DNA of 64,000 nt from Epichloe hybrida (GCA_019022495.1 JAFEKR010000011.1:992001-1056000); one strand, 5' to 3'; numbered from the stretch's first letter, positions 1 through 12,410 are shown. Numbers and translations are program-made. Notes: generated from the sequence alone by a model not told the origin.

Positions 1-68
1 TGTCTCCGGCTGGCCGACGGTAAACTTAAACATTTCGATGCTTAATTGTCTCCCAGTGTTGCGACAAT

Positions 69-1586
69 ATGACTCCCTTCGCCCCCGGCATCCGGAGGGT
101 AGCTCTCCAAACATATCCTCGGTTGTTCTTCGCCTGCAATCAATGCCTCCGACAGACGACGGCGCCACAGCAGCGCCTCGCTTCCAGAATCCTCAATGTC
201 GTACGATCTCGAGGCTTTGCTGATGCGAAGCCTATGACACCACCACTGGGAGGCCTGGCAGACCACGTCGCATCACGGTCTACATCGGCCCAGGCCCGGG
301 AACTGGCCAAGACGGCCTTCCCCAAGACAAATTCCAAGAGTGTTGCGTATTGGCTCATCGGTAGCGCCGTCAGTGTCTTTGGAATGGTTGTCTTGGGCGG
401 TTTGACGAGATTGACGGAGTCAGGGTGAGTGCAACAACTCCGAGTCCAATCAATATCTCTCCTTCAATATCGCAAACGCATCAAGCCACTGACTGTCAAT
501 CTATCAATCTTCAGACTTAGCATCACAGAATGGCGCCCCGTCACCGGCTTATTGCCCCCAATGTCCCAAGCCGACTGGGAATCCGAATTCGAAAAGTACC
601 GTACATCTCCCGAGTTCAGGCTCCTCAATCCACACATGACCCTGGACGAGTTCAAAAAGATCTACTTTATGGAATGGGCACACCGCGTATGGGGCCGCTT
701 CATCGGCACGTCGTTCGTCCTTCCCACGCTCTACTTCATCGCTCGTCGCAAAGTCACTACCAAAATGGCATTCAACCTCCTTGGTATATCTGCCCTCATC
801 GGCTTCCAGGGTTTCATCGGCTGGTGGATGGTCAAGTCCGGACTCAAAGACGATCTATTCGCGCCCGGATCCCATCCTCGTGTCTCCCAGTACCGTCTCA
901 CAACCCATCTCGCCACTGCTTTCGTCTGCTACTCCTGGATGCTCCTCTCCGGCCTCTCCATTCTCCGCACCCATCGTCTCCTTGCTGATCCCAAAACCGC
1001 CATGAGTGCTCTCCAGGGCCTCAAGAACCCGGTCCTCAACGTCTTTCGCCGCTCCGTATTTGCTGTCGCAGCGCTCACCTTCGTCACCATCATGTCAGGG
1101 GCCCTTGTTGCGGGTCTTGACGCCGGCCTCATCTACAACGAGTTCCCCAAGATGGGCCTCGGCCTGACACCGCCCAAGTCTGAGCTCTTTGACAGATTCT
1201 ACTGCCGTAAAGAAGATGGCTCTGATTTGTGGTGGAGAAACATGCTTGAGAACCCCAGCACTGTCCAGCTGGATCATCGTATCCTGGCCGTGTCCACATT
1301 CTGCGCCATAGTGACCCTATTCGCGTACTCGCGCACAGGTCGCGTAGCCGCTGCGCTTCCAACGAGTGCAAAGAAGGGCGCCTTGGGCCTAGTGCACCTC
1401 GTCTGCATACAGGTTGCCCTCGGCATCTCAACGCTGATCTACATGGTTCCCATTCCACTGGCCGCAGCTCATCAGGCATGTAGTCTTGGCGTCCTAACGG
1501 GTGCACTCGTCCTTGCTCATCGCCTGAGGGTTCCGAAGCCTACAATGCGACTGATTGAACAACGATTGAAGCGTCTCAAATATTGA
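69..1586 (+). CDS. COX15: Heme A synthase, cytochrome c oxidase assembly protein COX15
   Basis: Inner-mitochondrial-membrane enzyme that oxidises the C8 methyl of heme O to give heme A for cytochrome c oxidase. Two exons, 69-424 and 515-1586, join in phase to give 475 aa; the intron has donor GTGAGT and acceptor CAG, and the junction reads LTRLTESG/LSITEW, a conserved COX15 stretch. The first ~60 residues are basic and serine/arginine-rich, as in a mitochondrial presequence. The first membrane segment is at about residues 91-115 and several more follow. The four histidines expected as heme ligands are visible at about H175 (in EWAHRVWG), H250 (TTHLATAF), H373 (LDHRILA) and H438 (AAHQACSLG). 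Length fits the fungal family. It converges with the gene at 2246-4269. Family identity is secure; the exact start is inferred from the ATG that opens the presequence. Confidence 0.95.
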
Positions 1587-2245
1587 GGCTTGTTAAATAG
1601 ACAAAACCATGAACTTGGATTTCAACATCCCATGTACCACCAATGTAGCGATAGACTTATTAAATATTCAAAATGTGTACAATACGATGGCAGTAGCTCT
1701 GGCATTAGAGAGTATAGAAGTCGAAGGGGGATATATTTCTTTCCCAAGTTTGAAGTTTGAATGAGAAGGGGCTTTTACTTCTTTTTCTTCAACACAAATA
1801 AACCATCTTGTGGCAATTTAAAACATATTGTGCATAAACAGATCTTGGCTCTCGTAATACATATGTCCACTCGTCCGAAGACAAAGGCGAACTAGTAGAC
1901 AAATCTCAAACCCCCGTGAACCCCCGTGTAGGGAAGACTAATAGAAGGCTTTTGGCTGAATGAAAACATTTCATGAGCAGCTCTTCAATGACTGCCAGGA
2001 GGAAGAGAAAATCCTCTTTCGTTGCATTAGCTCGAAAAACAATCAAAAAGTACATCTTCTTCTCCATCTTTGCGTCATTCTTTCGTTGCTTTAGCTCGAA
2101 AAACAATCATAAAGTACATCTTCATCTTCATCTTTGCGTCATTTGCCCATTCCGGCCAGCAGCCCCAAGTTGAAGTCAGTTTCTCGTCTCCTGTGCCACG
2201 AGAAAAACATGCACCAGTACGTGCTCTTCGTCATAGTCTTCTTCT
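1587..2245. other. Convergent 3' intergenic region with a 64-bp tandem duplication
   Basis: About 660 bp between two converging stop codons, AT-rich, expected to hold both 3' ends. The only structure seen is the near-perfect tandem duplication at 2016-2143, listed separately. No ORF with coding character. Confidence 0.6.
2016..2143. repeat. 64-bp tandem duplication, two copies
   Basis: Copy 1 is 2016-2079 and copy 2 is 2080-2143, head to tail with no spacer. Both start CTTTCGTTGC and end TTTGCGTCATT, and they differ at only a few bases in the middle. Seen directly. It lies in the shared 3' region of COX15 and the zinc-finger protein gene. Confidence 0.9.
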
Positions 2246-4269
2246 TCACATCCCATTGTCCATGTACAACGTGTTACCACCAACTTGCTGCATCATGGTC
2301 ATATCCCCCCCGCCTTGCATGTGGCTCCCCTGCATGGCAATGTTCATGTTCGGCATGGACCTTGTCATCCCCATGGGGGACCGACCAATGGGGCTTTCCG
2401 CACCACCACTTTGCATCATGAACCTCATGCCAGGCGTTGAGCCTTGTTGCTGAATAAGCACTCGGGTTCGCGGAAGGTCTAATGATGATGCTGATTGGGA
2501 TTGGTGCAGCGGCGCGTGGGGCTGCTTGACGGGAGACGCGTTCATCATGGCAAAACCATCGTCTTCCATTTCGGCATCAGCATCCTGGTCACTTAGCTCC
2601 TCTTCTATAGATGGTGACCCTGTAGTGCTGGTGGACAGGACACTGTGTTCGCTCACGGGCCTGGTGGTGCTGGTAATAGACGGCCGCTTTTCAGTCGAAT
2701 TGCTCTCTTGGTCGACCGTTGGTTGGTGCTGCTGCTGCTGCGCACCCTGAGACACGTCTTGCGACTGGGATCCTGAAGGACTGTCGTGGCTGGTCGACGA
2801 TTGCATTGGTCGATCCAATGATTGTTGTGCGCTCATGCCACCAGATGTTGCACGAGTCGACGAAACGACGTTTTTCCACCTTTCAATGGATTTTGTAACT
2901 AGTGTCGCGATATCAACGTGCCGATCTTTCATGTCAAAGCCTACACATTTGCCTCCTTTTACTCCTTGCTCAAACGCATAACTGATCACGTCCCGGTCAA
3001 TTGGGATGGTGGTTGGTGATAGCAGCTTGAACTCGCGGGGTTGCTGCAGTCGGTTGAGCTGGTCAATTTGCATTTTCAGATTTGCGTTCTCTTGCTTCAG
3101 ACGATGCTGCTGCTCCTTCATGTTCTCCATTGCCTTTTGCTTCCTACCAGATCCCCGGGCAAGTTCAAGTATCCAAAGCTCTTGCTGTCTCTGCATTGGC
3201 AGAGAATCCCAGACAGCGTATGCAGATTGCAGATGCTCCTCAACCGAGCTCTCCAGATCTTCAGCTGCTTTCTCTGCTTTATTGATAGTCTCATGGCCGT
3301 CCCTCTGATTGTTTCTTGATGGCGGATACGTGAGCTCTTCCGCATCGGCCGTTGTAGCGGACGCACGGATCACTTTCCAGGCTCTAAACTCCTCTTTGAA
3401 AAATGCTTGCAATGCCCCGAATTCTCGCCGTCCGGGTGACTGCACAGACCAAGAGGTCGGCGTGGGATGCTGCGTTGACGAAAAGAGAGTCGGCGGTGGC
3501 TGCAAGCATTGCAATGTAAGTGCTGGGAAGTCGAGTGCTAGAGGATCAAAGTCGAAGGGCGTGGAGTGGTTGTCAACGTGTTGCCTGTCGCCTCATTAGA
3601 ATTCAACAGTCCAAACCAATCATGGCCGGGACAAAGTAATTCGCCTCCGGTTAGAGCAACTTACTTGGCCGCCCTCCATGAGCCGAGGAGCTCGCGTAAG
3701 GCAAGCTCCGCGGCCCGAGCTGTGTCCATGGCATCCGCCAGTCTCTGCTTCATATCAAACTGAGCCTTCTGCACGGCCTGGGTGCTGGCGTTTCGCTGCA
3801 TGCCAGGTCTTTTGGCTGCCTCGTAGCTTGCATCCATTTCCCAGGGGCCCCTTGCTGGGATGTCATTGATGACACCAGTGGCCTCCCACCGAGGCAAGTA
3901 GGGAAACTTGCCCAACGTCGAATCGACTGCACAACTGCCACCTCGTAGTGCGGGTTCCCCGACTGTAGATCCGTTATCTTGCGGCGATGCTTCTCGTTTA
4001 GACGAACGACGCCGTGTTCGCATGGGCGTTGAGTCACTCCGGGCACCAATTGAGTTGCGGGGGTGCCTTCTTGTGATGCCACCTCTAAGCTTCTTAATCG
4101 CTTCCACATCATGTATACCATCTGAGGGTTTCGGGTTCTTCTCCTTGATGTACAGGTCGAGATGACGTCCGAGCGAAGATGATGTAAACGCTTGCCCACA
4201 AAACGGACAATTCTTGTCCTTGGGGGCGCAGGGCTTGGCAGGTGTTGATTCGGAGTTTTGAGATGCCAT
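2246..4269 (-). CDS. Conserved fungal protein with N-terminal CxxC...H zinc motif and central coiled coil
   Basis: Two exons on the minus strand, 4269-3665 and 3584-2246. The 80-nt intron has donor GTAAGT and acceptor CAG and keeps phase, giving 647 aa. The ATG at 4269 follows GCCGAC and gives MASQNSES. Near the N-terminus CPFCGQAF...SSLGRHLD (C21, C24, H35) looks like a single zinc-binding module, followed by a basic RRRSSKRE region. A charged, glutamine-rich helical stretch around residues 290-390 (QQHRLKQENANLKMQ) is a probable coiled coil. The rest is low-complexity S/Q/P, a DQDADAEMEDD acidic patch, and a Met/Gly-rich tail. Its composition suggests a nuclear or RNA/DNA-associated regulator, but that is inference and I do not recognise a named orthologue. 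It converges on COX15. Confidence 0.85.
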
Positions 4270-6103
4270 GTCGGCCACTCTCACCTCTATCGACAAGATC
4301 AGTGAGCGGAATTTGTAGACAAGGGATTTCGAGTTGAGGTTCAACGAGCGTAGGTTCGAACCCTTTGAAAACAGATGAATGTACTACCAATGCGTCGAAA
4401 AGCATAGAATTTATCAACAATTCAACAAGGTAGCCAAATCGATGAGCCCGGCTCCTTCCATGGAGCAGTATCCAACCACGACCATAAGGTGTGTATGTAT
4501 TCCAGAGTTTTGTCGAGACGGGGGTTTTATTAACGAGAGTGTGGGGGAGGAGGTAGCATCAACGGCAGGAGGTTCCGTCAAACACCGTGAGGAAACGAAA
4601 CGAAAACGAAACGAAACGAACGAAAAAAAAAAAACTGATTCTCGCGAGCCTGACAGCTTCGAAGCAAGGCCACGGAGGGGAAATTCCGATGGTAAGGCCT
4701 GCTTCTCTCGTGGGGAAATATGAAATAAATATGAAATAAAGGAGAGAGGTGAGGTAGTACTAGACATGGGACAAGTGCTCCGTCATAATTTTTTTTCCCC
4801 TTGTTCCCCAAAGTACTCCTTAATGATCCCCCGATTAACCTCGGGGGTGGAGCCGGACGGGGATACGAGAGGGGACTTGGATTGGGAACGACTTGTGCAC
4901 TTTTGGCTCTTGGCTTTTGGCTCTTGGCCTCTGGACCTCGGAGCCCTGTGTGTCCCCGAAGACGCCAGGCCCTCCTCTACAAGTCCCTGGACGTCAGCGC
5001 GAGCTCACTTTGACAGCGAGTTGATCCTACGGATTAACGCTTGTCCAAATTACTCGCTCACTGGCCGGCGGCGTGTCAGCCCCCCCCCCCCCCGGTCCCG
5101 CAGTCCCGCAGTCCCGCAGTCTCAGCACCACCCCTGGTTATCGTGAAGCCTGGTCTAGCTTGGTTTTCCCAATGCGTATTTTTGTTTCCCCCTCCTGATG
5201 ATGGCAATTGACTTGTTTGTACTCCGTAAAAGTAAAATGAGGTAAAATCAGGTAAAATACTGATGATATTATAACTATTATAGCAAAATTTCAGAACAAA
5301 GCCAAGTGTTACTGTTTCAACCGCCAAACTCGGCGTCAATTGCATGTCAAGCACAAGTTACTCCGTACATACGTACATGCAGGTTGTGGGCGATACTTGC
5401 CCTAATGTACACTCCACGCGCAATCCAGCCGAAGTGGTCCTGATTGGCTGTGAAAATCAGTTGACGCCGCTTTGGCGGCATCGACCGGTGAGGCGGAAGG
5501 CCCCATAATAGCCCTAGGCGCAATATGCCATTTTTGTTTTGCCGCACATCTCGTTGAAATCGGTAAGGCTACAACTGCGTACCGACAGGGGCTAGCCTCT
5601 AATAAAAGCATTGGGATTAAAGGTACATAGCATGCACGCTTAATTTATACTATTGAAAAGCCTGTCCCTAAAATCTCTGTGATATGGTGGTCAGTGAGTA
5701 CGCGGCCGCCTCAGTTCCCTTTTGCTAAGAAATGGGATATGGGTCATAGTACGGATCCGTAGGCGCTTAACGAAACTAAAGGTCGATTTATCGAGTGGCA
5801 AAAGCGAACGGGAATCTAAGCCAATGATGGTTGGCAGCTTGCCATTTATCATAAAGGGCCTTGGCGGAGACCTTGGCGTCAACGCCCCGCCTGTGTCAAC
5901 AACAACCGCCGCCATTGGTTTTCCAGGCTGGAGTGGAGGCACTGTGGGAAATCTTGCGAGGTCTTCGGCCTGAACAAAAGGGGGACCGGATACTATCCGG
6001 GTCTGGACTGAACAACTGATAACTTGATCGCAAGAGCAGCCCGGCCACCAAACCCCTTTAATTAAAATCGACCAACGGACTGAACGCAACGCAACGTCAT
6101 GCA
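4270..6103. other. Intergenic/promoter region between divergent genes
   Basis: About 1.8 kb separating the starts of the minus-strand zinc-finger protein and the plus-strand kinase-like gene. It contains a perfect 7-bp inverted repeat CCCCCGA...TCGGGGG (4828-4847), a C16 run with TCCCGCAG repeats near 5080-5120, and copies of the dispersed TACGGAGTA/TACGGATCCGTA words (about 5220, 5358, 5750-5761). No convincing gene or tRNA. Confidence 0.6.
4828..4847. promoter_or_regulatory. GC-rich inverted repeat, possible regulator binding site
   Basis: Two 7-base arms, CCCCCGA and TCGGGGG, with a 6-base spacer TTAACC, about 560 bp upstream of the gene at 2246-4269. An inverted CCG/CGG pair is the kind of site bound by Zn2Cys6 dimers, but assignment to any factor is inference. 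Confidence 0.3.
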
Positions 6104-7027
6104 ATGATGCCAGCAAGTACCGCCGTGACGAATCTTGGCAAATCGACTGCAGCCATGTCCCTGGATGCAACCAAGGAAACATTGTCCCGGCCGTTCTTTG
6201 CTCTTCAATCTCGACTCCCAGCTCCTTTGCCAACGGCGGAAGAAATCGAAGCTTCGAGCGAAGTCCTTCAAGAATATACCGGCCGACGAGTCGTGCGTTT
6301 TGGTGACCATTACGTGATTAAATATGGCCTAAACGTGAGCCTGACCGAGGGCGAGAACATGGTGCTGATCCGCAAAATTCTGCCAGATCAAGTTCCAGAA
6401 GTATATGCCTTATATTCCGTCGAAAACGAAGCAGGCCGCATTGTCAATTACATCGTCATGGAAAGAATCACCGGAGAAAGGCTTGACGCCATATGGGACG
6501 GCTGTGACTTGGCGAAAAAGTCGGAAATTGCTGAGGAACTCCGGTCGCACATGAACACGTTACGGAGTATCCCCTCCCCAGGTTATTTCGGATGTGTTGG
6601 TAGACGGCCATTTGAAGATTCCCTGTTCTGGACAGCGCCTCATGATAGTATATCGGTCAGCGGGCCTTTTGATTCAGAGTCTCTTTTGAACAGCGCTTTG
6701 ATAGAGAAGTATCTTTACAACAGCGGTCTGGATCAGAAGGCCGCATTTTACCGCCGTGTGCTTCCTCTCATTCTGCGTGGTCACGAGCCAGTATTCACGC
6801 ATGGTGACTTGCAGAGAAAGAATATTATAATAAGAGAAAACGGGGCGGTTGTTTTAATTGATTGGGAGACAGCTGGTTGGTATCCGGAATACTGGGAGTA
6901 TGCCATAGCAGTATGTGCGTGCGGCGCTTGGCGGGATGATTGGCATGAGTTCATCGGCCGCGTCTTGGTCGAATATCCAATCGAATATGCATGGTTTGAT
7001 ATGCTGAGCAGGGAATTGTGGAGCTAG
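6104..7027 (+). CDS. Aminoglycoside phosphotransferase (APH) fold kinase-like protein
   Basis: Single exon of 307 aa. The protein-kinase-like APH fold is recognisable from the catalytic loop FTHGDLQRKNIII (catalytic Asp at about residue 235) and the metal-binding IDWETAGW (Asp at about 253), with VIKYG upstream as the likely ATP-lysine region and YIVMERITGERL as the hinge. This matches the large fungal family of phosphotransferase-enzyme-family proteins, whose small-molecule substrates are mostly unknown; I do not assign one. Length is normal for the family. Two adjacent ATGs (6104, 6107) are possible starts. The stop lies only 23 bp before a MITE-like terminal repeat (7051) and 89 bp before the RIP-mutated retrotransposon, so this is an accessory gene at a transposon border. 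Confidence 0.85.
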   Translation: MMPASTAVTNLGKSTAAMSLDATKETLSRPFFALQSRLPAPLPTAEEIEASSEVLQEYTGRRVVRFGDHYVIKYGLNVSLTEGENMVLIRKILPDQVPEVYALYSVENEAGRIVNYIVMERITGERLDAIWDGCDLAKKSEIAEELRSHMNTLRSIPSPGYFGCVGRRPFEDSLFWTAPHDSISVSGPFDSESLLNSALIEKYLYNSGLDQKAAFYRRVLPLILRGHEPVFTHGDLQRKNIIIRENGAVVLIDWETAGWYPEYWEYAIAVCACGAWRDDWHEFIGRVLVEYPIEYAWFDMLSRELWS

Positions 7028-7050
7028 AGGAACAGCGAGCCTATGTGAAA

Positions 7051-7116
7051 CGAGTACGTAAACGCGCAGCAACGGATTTTCAAACGCATAGCAGCAACTA
7101 AACCCAAAACAAATAA
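7051..7116. repeat. Partial copy of the 15125-15397 MITE terminal repeat
   Basis: From 7051 the sequence begins CGAGTACGTAAACGCGCAG and follows the left arm of the element at 15125 for about 65 bp. Nearly all differences are C/T or G/A transitions. The match stops where the LTR retrotransposon begins at 7117, so the retrotransposon appears to have inserted into, or next to, a copy of this element. No matching right end was found after 13583. Confidence 0.65.
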
Positions 7117-7396
7117 TGTTAGTTACACCAAGGAACGTTGCACTAGTGCGAAGGGTCGAATTTGACAATAGTAATAAAGTTAATAATAATAGCTAAGAAA
7201 GAGAGAAGGAGAGAAATCTAGCTAGGAGAGAAGGTAAGCAAAAAAAGGGGAAAAGTAAGGTAGTAGTGTAAAGCCACTATAAGCGCTATAGGGTTGCCTA
7301 TAATATAGCTAATCGCATTATATGCATCCCTTTAGTAAACCTATAGCTTAGCTATAGCTAGACTAACTATTATCTAAGGGTCTAAAGAAAGCTATA
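7117..7396. repeat. Left LTR, 280 bp
   Basis: Aligns base for base with 13299-13578. Almost every difference is a transition; I see one transversion, near the AGCGCTATA/AGCAGTGTA segment. The outer ~60 bp keep CA/TG/CG dinucleotides (GCACTAGTGCGAAGGG), while the inner part is converted to TA, so mutation load rises inward. Confidence 0.93.
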
Positions 7397-10300
7397 CTAG
7401 TAGTCTCTTTTCTTTATAGCTAAAGAAGCCTAAAAACATAATAAAAATTAAATTAAAGAAAAGTATATATAAGTAAATCCCTTTATAAGAATTTATAGCT
7501 TTAATTAGCTATTATAGCCTTAGTTATTTTAATTAACCTAGTTACTATAATTTATACTTATATACCTATTATATTAATCCTCCCCTTTACCTAACCTTAT
7601 AAGTCTCTTAACCTAGCCTTTTATATAAATTATTAATTTATTTAAATTAATTAAGGTTAAAAGGGCTAAATTTAGTAATGCCTTTATTATTATATTAGCT
7701 AGGTTATTATTACTATTAATTATAAGCTACTTCTCTTTTATTATACCTAGCTTTATAAGGTATTTATATAATAAGAAAGAGTCTATATAAAGGATTATTA
7801 GTATTTAAGGTATCTTTAATTAGTCTATAATCTAATAAAGGGTTATAAATATTATATATATAATATTAGTGCCTTAAACTATACTATATAGCTTAGATAT
7901 AAGTATACTATAGGTTATATACTTGCTCTTTATAGAGCTATATATAATAATATTCCCTCTTAAGGTAAAGGTATTATTTTCCTTTATTACCTTATTACTA
8001 ATTATAATAATATATTTAATCTATAAACTAAGGTCTTTATTATTAGTAAGAGACTTATTTATAAATATAAAGAGCTTTACCTCTTTAAGAGTTAAGGGGA
8101 TATACTATAATCCTTATTACTAATATTTAATTTACTACTTAAGGTATTTATTAAGTTATAAGATATTATTAGTAAAGGGTTCTTAGTGTTATATAGTAAT
8201 TAATAGGTTATAAGATACTTCTAGTTAATAGACTATTATAATATAACTCCCTTAGGCTCTTTACTCTATATAATCTTACTTTACTATTAGTAATTATAAG
8301 TTAATTTCCTTAATCTTTTAACTTTAGCCTTTTTAGGTTAGAGTTAGTAAGTTATTAGCGTTTTAGGTTAGAATATAGCTATTAAAAATAAGGGGATTTA
8401 TAGTTATTAGGTATTGTTTTTCTTTAGCTATAAACTTTACTTTCTAAAGCTCTTTTTTTTTCTTTCTTAAAGAAGTTATTATTACTAAGGCCTAGTGTAT
8501 TACCTATTTATATTCCTATAATTCTAAAGAGGTTTTTATTATTTAGGGCTATAATTAGTAAGTAAGGATTATATATTAAGGTTATTATCTTAAGGTTATC
8601 CCTATAGTAATAAAAGTATATTACTTACTAGTAAGTTTTAGCCTTTATAATTCTATAAAGAGGTTTAATTACCTCTATTACTATGCCTTCTAGAAAGAGG
8701 TATATAATTTACTTAGGTAACCTTATAATAATTAGCTTATTTAGGGTTATATAAGATTAAATATAGGCTTATATAATATCTTATAGCTAAAGATAGATTT
8801 CTCTTTGCCTTAATAATAAGGTAAGGGCTATAATAATCTATTAGCTTAATTACTATATTATTAGTAATTAGGTTAAGATAGCTTCTATTCCCTTATTATT
8901 ATACTCTTATATAATAAGGTATAATTTCTTATATAGTAATTTAATTCCTTTACCCTTAATCTCTTAGACTATATAAGAATTAAAGATCCTATAGCCTTTA
9001 TACTTTACTAAATTAAATATTATAAACCTAAATATATTATAAGCTTATAGGGTATTAATCTTAGCTTAGTTAGATTATTTAAAGGGGCTTCCTAAAGTTA
9101 TAATCTTTTTTTCTTAGTAAAGTTAAAGAGTAAGCTTTTAGTTAGCCTTTTCTTTTACTATAAGGAATACTATATTTAGTATTTCTTTAGCTATAATCTC
9201 TTTAAATAATACTTTCTCTTAGTCTTTTTTAATAAATATAAGGAGATTTATAAGTTTAATAGCTTTATTAGGATTATAAGCCTAGGCCCTAATTACCTTT
9301 ACTTTTACTACCTTAAGGTAATTAGCTTTATAGCTTTTTATAAGGGTAGCTTTTACTACCTTAAGGTAAGCTATAAGTTCTTTAACTTTATAGCTTCCTA
9401 TAAAATTACCTTTAGCTTTAATAGCTTTTATAAGATTTTTTATACTCTTATTATTATAAAATTAAACTATAAGGCTTTTCCTTAGCCTCCCTTACTTTCT
9501 TTTTACTAGTATCTCTTTTTCTTTTTCCTTTATCTTACTATTTTTTACTAGTAGTTTATCTCCCCTAGCCCCCTTATAAGAAGGGGCTATCTTATAAGAA
9601 AAGGCCTCTAGGCCTAGGTTATATTCCCTAATACCCTAAAGGCTTTACTTATTAGTCCTTATATACTATAAGTCCTTATAGTATAGCTTTATTACTATAG
9701 AGTAAAACTTAGCTAAGCTATAGGGTATTTTAACTATATAAGTCTTCTTATTAGTAGCTAATAGCTTATAAGGGCTATACTATTTACCTTTTTCTTTTTA
9801 TATATATATATTAGCCTATAGTAATAGCCAGAGTATTGTTTGTAGTGTAGTTAGTGTAGTTTTTAGGAAAAATTTGTATTTATAGTGTAGTTTTTTTTTT
9901 CTTATAGTTAGTGTAATGTAGTTTTTTTTTTATAGTGTAGCGTATTATAGTTTTAGTTTTTTTATAGTTAGTGTAGTGTAGTTTTTTTTTACTTATATTA
10001 TAGTGTAATTAGTGTAGTTACTAACTATACTAACTACAAAAACTACAATGTAGTGTTAGTAAAAAGAAAAGTGGGCCTTTTTATTATATAATGTTTTTAT
10101 AAGGATTAAAAGAAAGCTAGTTATATAGAAGCTTTTATTATTACCTATTTTACTTAATTAGTTATAGAATTTATAATATTTACTTTTTTTTAAGAATTTT
10201 ACTATAACTAGGGTTATTTATAATATTATACCTTTTTAATAATACTATTATACTTATTACTTTATTTTACTAATATAACTTTAAGAAAAACCTTCTAATT

Positions 10301-10591
10301 ATTTTATTTACTATTATTATTAATTATTTTATATTTTTATTATTAATTTAATTAAAAAATACCCTAAACTAATATAATTAAATTAAATTAGAAATCTAAA
10401 TAAATATATAAAAGTTAATAGAATATATACTTAGTACTTTAATATTATTATTAATATAATAAGAACTTAAAAAAAGCTTAAACTATTTGTTTACTATTTA
10501 AACTAATTAAATATTACTTTAAGCTTTATAATTCTAAAGCTTTAAGAAGTTATATATAGTAACTTTATATATCTTATTATAATAATACATA

Positions 10592-11978
10592 GCGCGGTTT
10601 TTGGCACAGAGTTTCTTGACCCGAGCCACATAGTCCTCTAGGGCCTAGACAATTAAAGTTAGCCACAGAAGAGAGCTGCCACTAAGCCAGAGCAAAACCA
10701 CTTATATTACTCCTAGTGACTATACTAGCCTAGGTCTTAACTAACTACTAATATTCCCCTTGCTAGCTAGGTTTAGCTATAAGTAAATTAGCACTAAAGT
10801 AAGCTTAGAATAGGCATAGGAATTAATATTACCTTAATATATACATAATTACAAACCTAATAATTAAAACAGGCGTTAGATATTACCCCTTTATATATAG
10901 ATTAGCCTTACCCCTAGACTAGAAATAAACTAACTTACTAATAATATTATAGCACTAATAGCCCTTATATTTAATAGATTATGTCTTGTAGGACACACAC
11001 TAGATCTCTTATAGCTTACCTAGCTACCCTAGGTTAGACTTAGAAATAAGGTAAAATAAAGGTAAAGGGGACTTACTTCTAGGCCTTTTGCCTTTACCTA
11101 ATTTAATTACTTCTAGGTTAGGGACTTCCTTAAATACTTATTTAAGGTTATAAGTTCCTAGGCAAATTAGAGCTAGAATAGCACTAAAAATAAGGTACTT
11201 ATAGAGCTTAGTAATATTATAGCGTGTTTTTCTATATAAAACATTAGTATTTAAACTAGCACTAGACTAGAGAAGCCTTAAATAGCTCCTAAAAGGGATA
11301 GAAAAGAAAAGAACCTATAGGAAATTTATTATAAGAAAAGAAAAAAGGTTAGAACCTTAAGGGGGGAGGAGCTCTCTTTTATACTTAAGAGAGAGAAAGG
11401 GAAGGACTAACTATAATATTAGCTAGAAAATAAAGTATAAGATAAGTAAATATATAGATAGTATGTAACTAATCTAGGAGCAAAACCACCTAGCTACTAA
11501 GCCTAAATTACTTACCCCTTACTATAATTAAATAAAACTATATACTTAGACTTTATAAGATATTTAGACTAGTACTAGGTTAAATTTAGCTAAAAAGTAA
11601 GGCACTAGAAGAGTTAGAAGTAAAGTAAATAAAAAGTAAATTATTATTATAAATCTAAATTTACTATACCCTAGAGTAAAGTAAAAGATATAAAGCTAGG
11701 TTAGAGTAGGACTAAACTAGCACTAAAGAAAGCTAGTTAGGATTACTACTACACTTTTTCCTTTCTTTTTTATTTTCTTTAGGATAAGGCTAGCGTAAGC
11801 TAGCACTAAATACCTATAATTAATTACACCTAATATAGCGTAAACCTAGAAGAGGGTTAGCGCTAGCTTGTTTACAGACATAAGGGGGTTTTTCTTCCTA
11901 ATAAAGGGTTTTCCCTCTTAACTAAGCGGATAGAGTACTAGGAATAGTTACATAGTTAGCTAGCTAGCGTAAAGAATA
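10592..11978. mobile_element. Third-level insertion flanked by a 14-bp direct repeat
   Basis: The word TATAATAATACATA occurs at 10578-10591 and again at 11979-11992, directly flanking a 1.39-kb segment of different composition. This segment keeps many CAC/ACA/GCG words (GGCACAGAGTTTCTTGACCC at its left end), so it was mutated less than the DNA around it and is probably younger. Read on the minus strand its left end gives a short coding-like peptide, LEDYVARVKKLCAKNR. A 14-bp duplication suits a non-LTR retroelement, but no poly(A) tail or terminal inverted repeats are visible. Unclassified. Confidence 0.5.
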
Positions 11979-12410
11979 TATAATAATACATAAAAAAAGA
12001 ATATAATAGACTAATATTTATAATTTATTAATAGATAACTAATAGTATTATTTTAATTACCTTATATAGCTTAAATAAGCTATAAAAAATAAGTTTAACT
12101 TATTTTTAAAAATAATACTAGGACTTAGTTTTATATAATATATTATACTTATTATAAAAGCTTTAATAACTTTTATAACCTTAATTACTATTATTACTAT
12201 AATTACTATTATTTTATATTTATTATTATTTTAAAAAAACACAAAAGAGAAAACATTTTTATAATATTAATATTTTTAAAAACCTTAAAATACTAAGTTA
12301 TTAAAAACTATAGCTTTTACTATAGTAATTTACTTATAATTACTAGTATTTATATTTAAGTTATTTATTTATTATTTATTTATTATTAAACTTTAACACT
12401 AATAATATTA

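Noticed and set aside
4350..4362. GGTTCGAACC, like a tRNA B box
   Set aside because: No A box or cloverleaf could be built on either strand around it.
7923..8123. 66-codon ORF inside the AT-rich island
   Set aside because: Composition is pure RIP DNA (Leu/Ile/Tyr/Phe); no coding signal.
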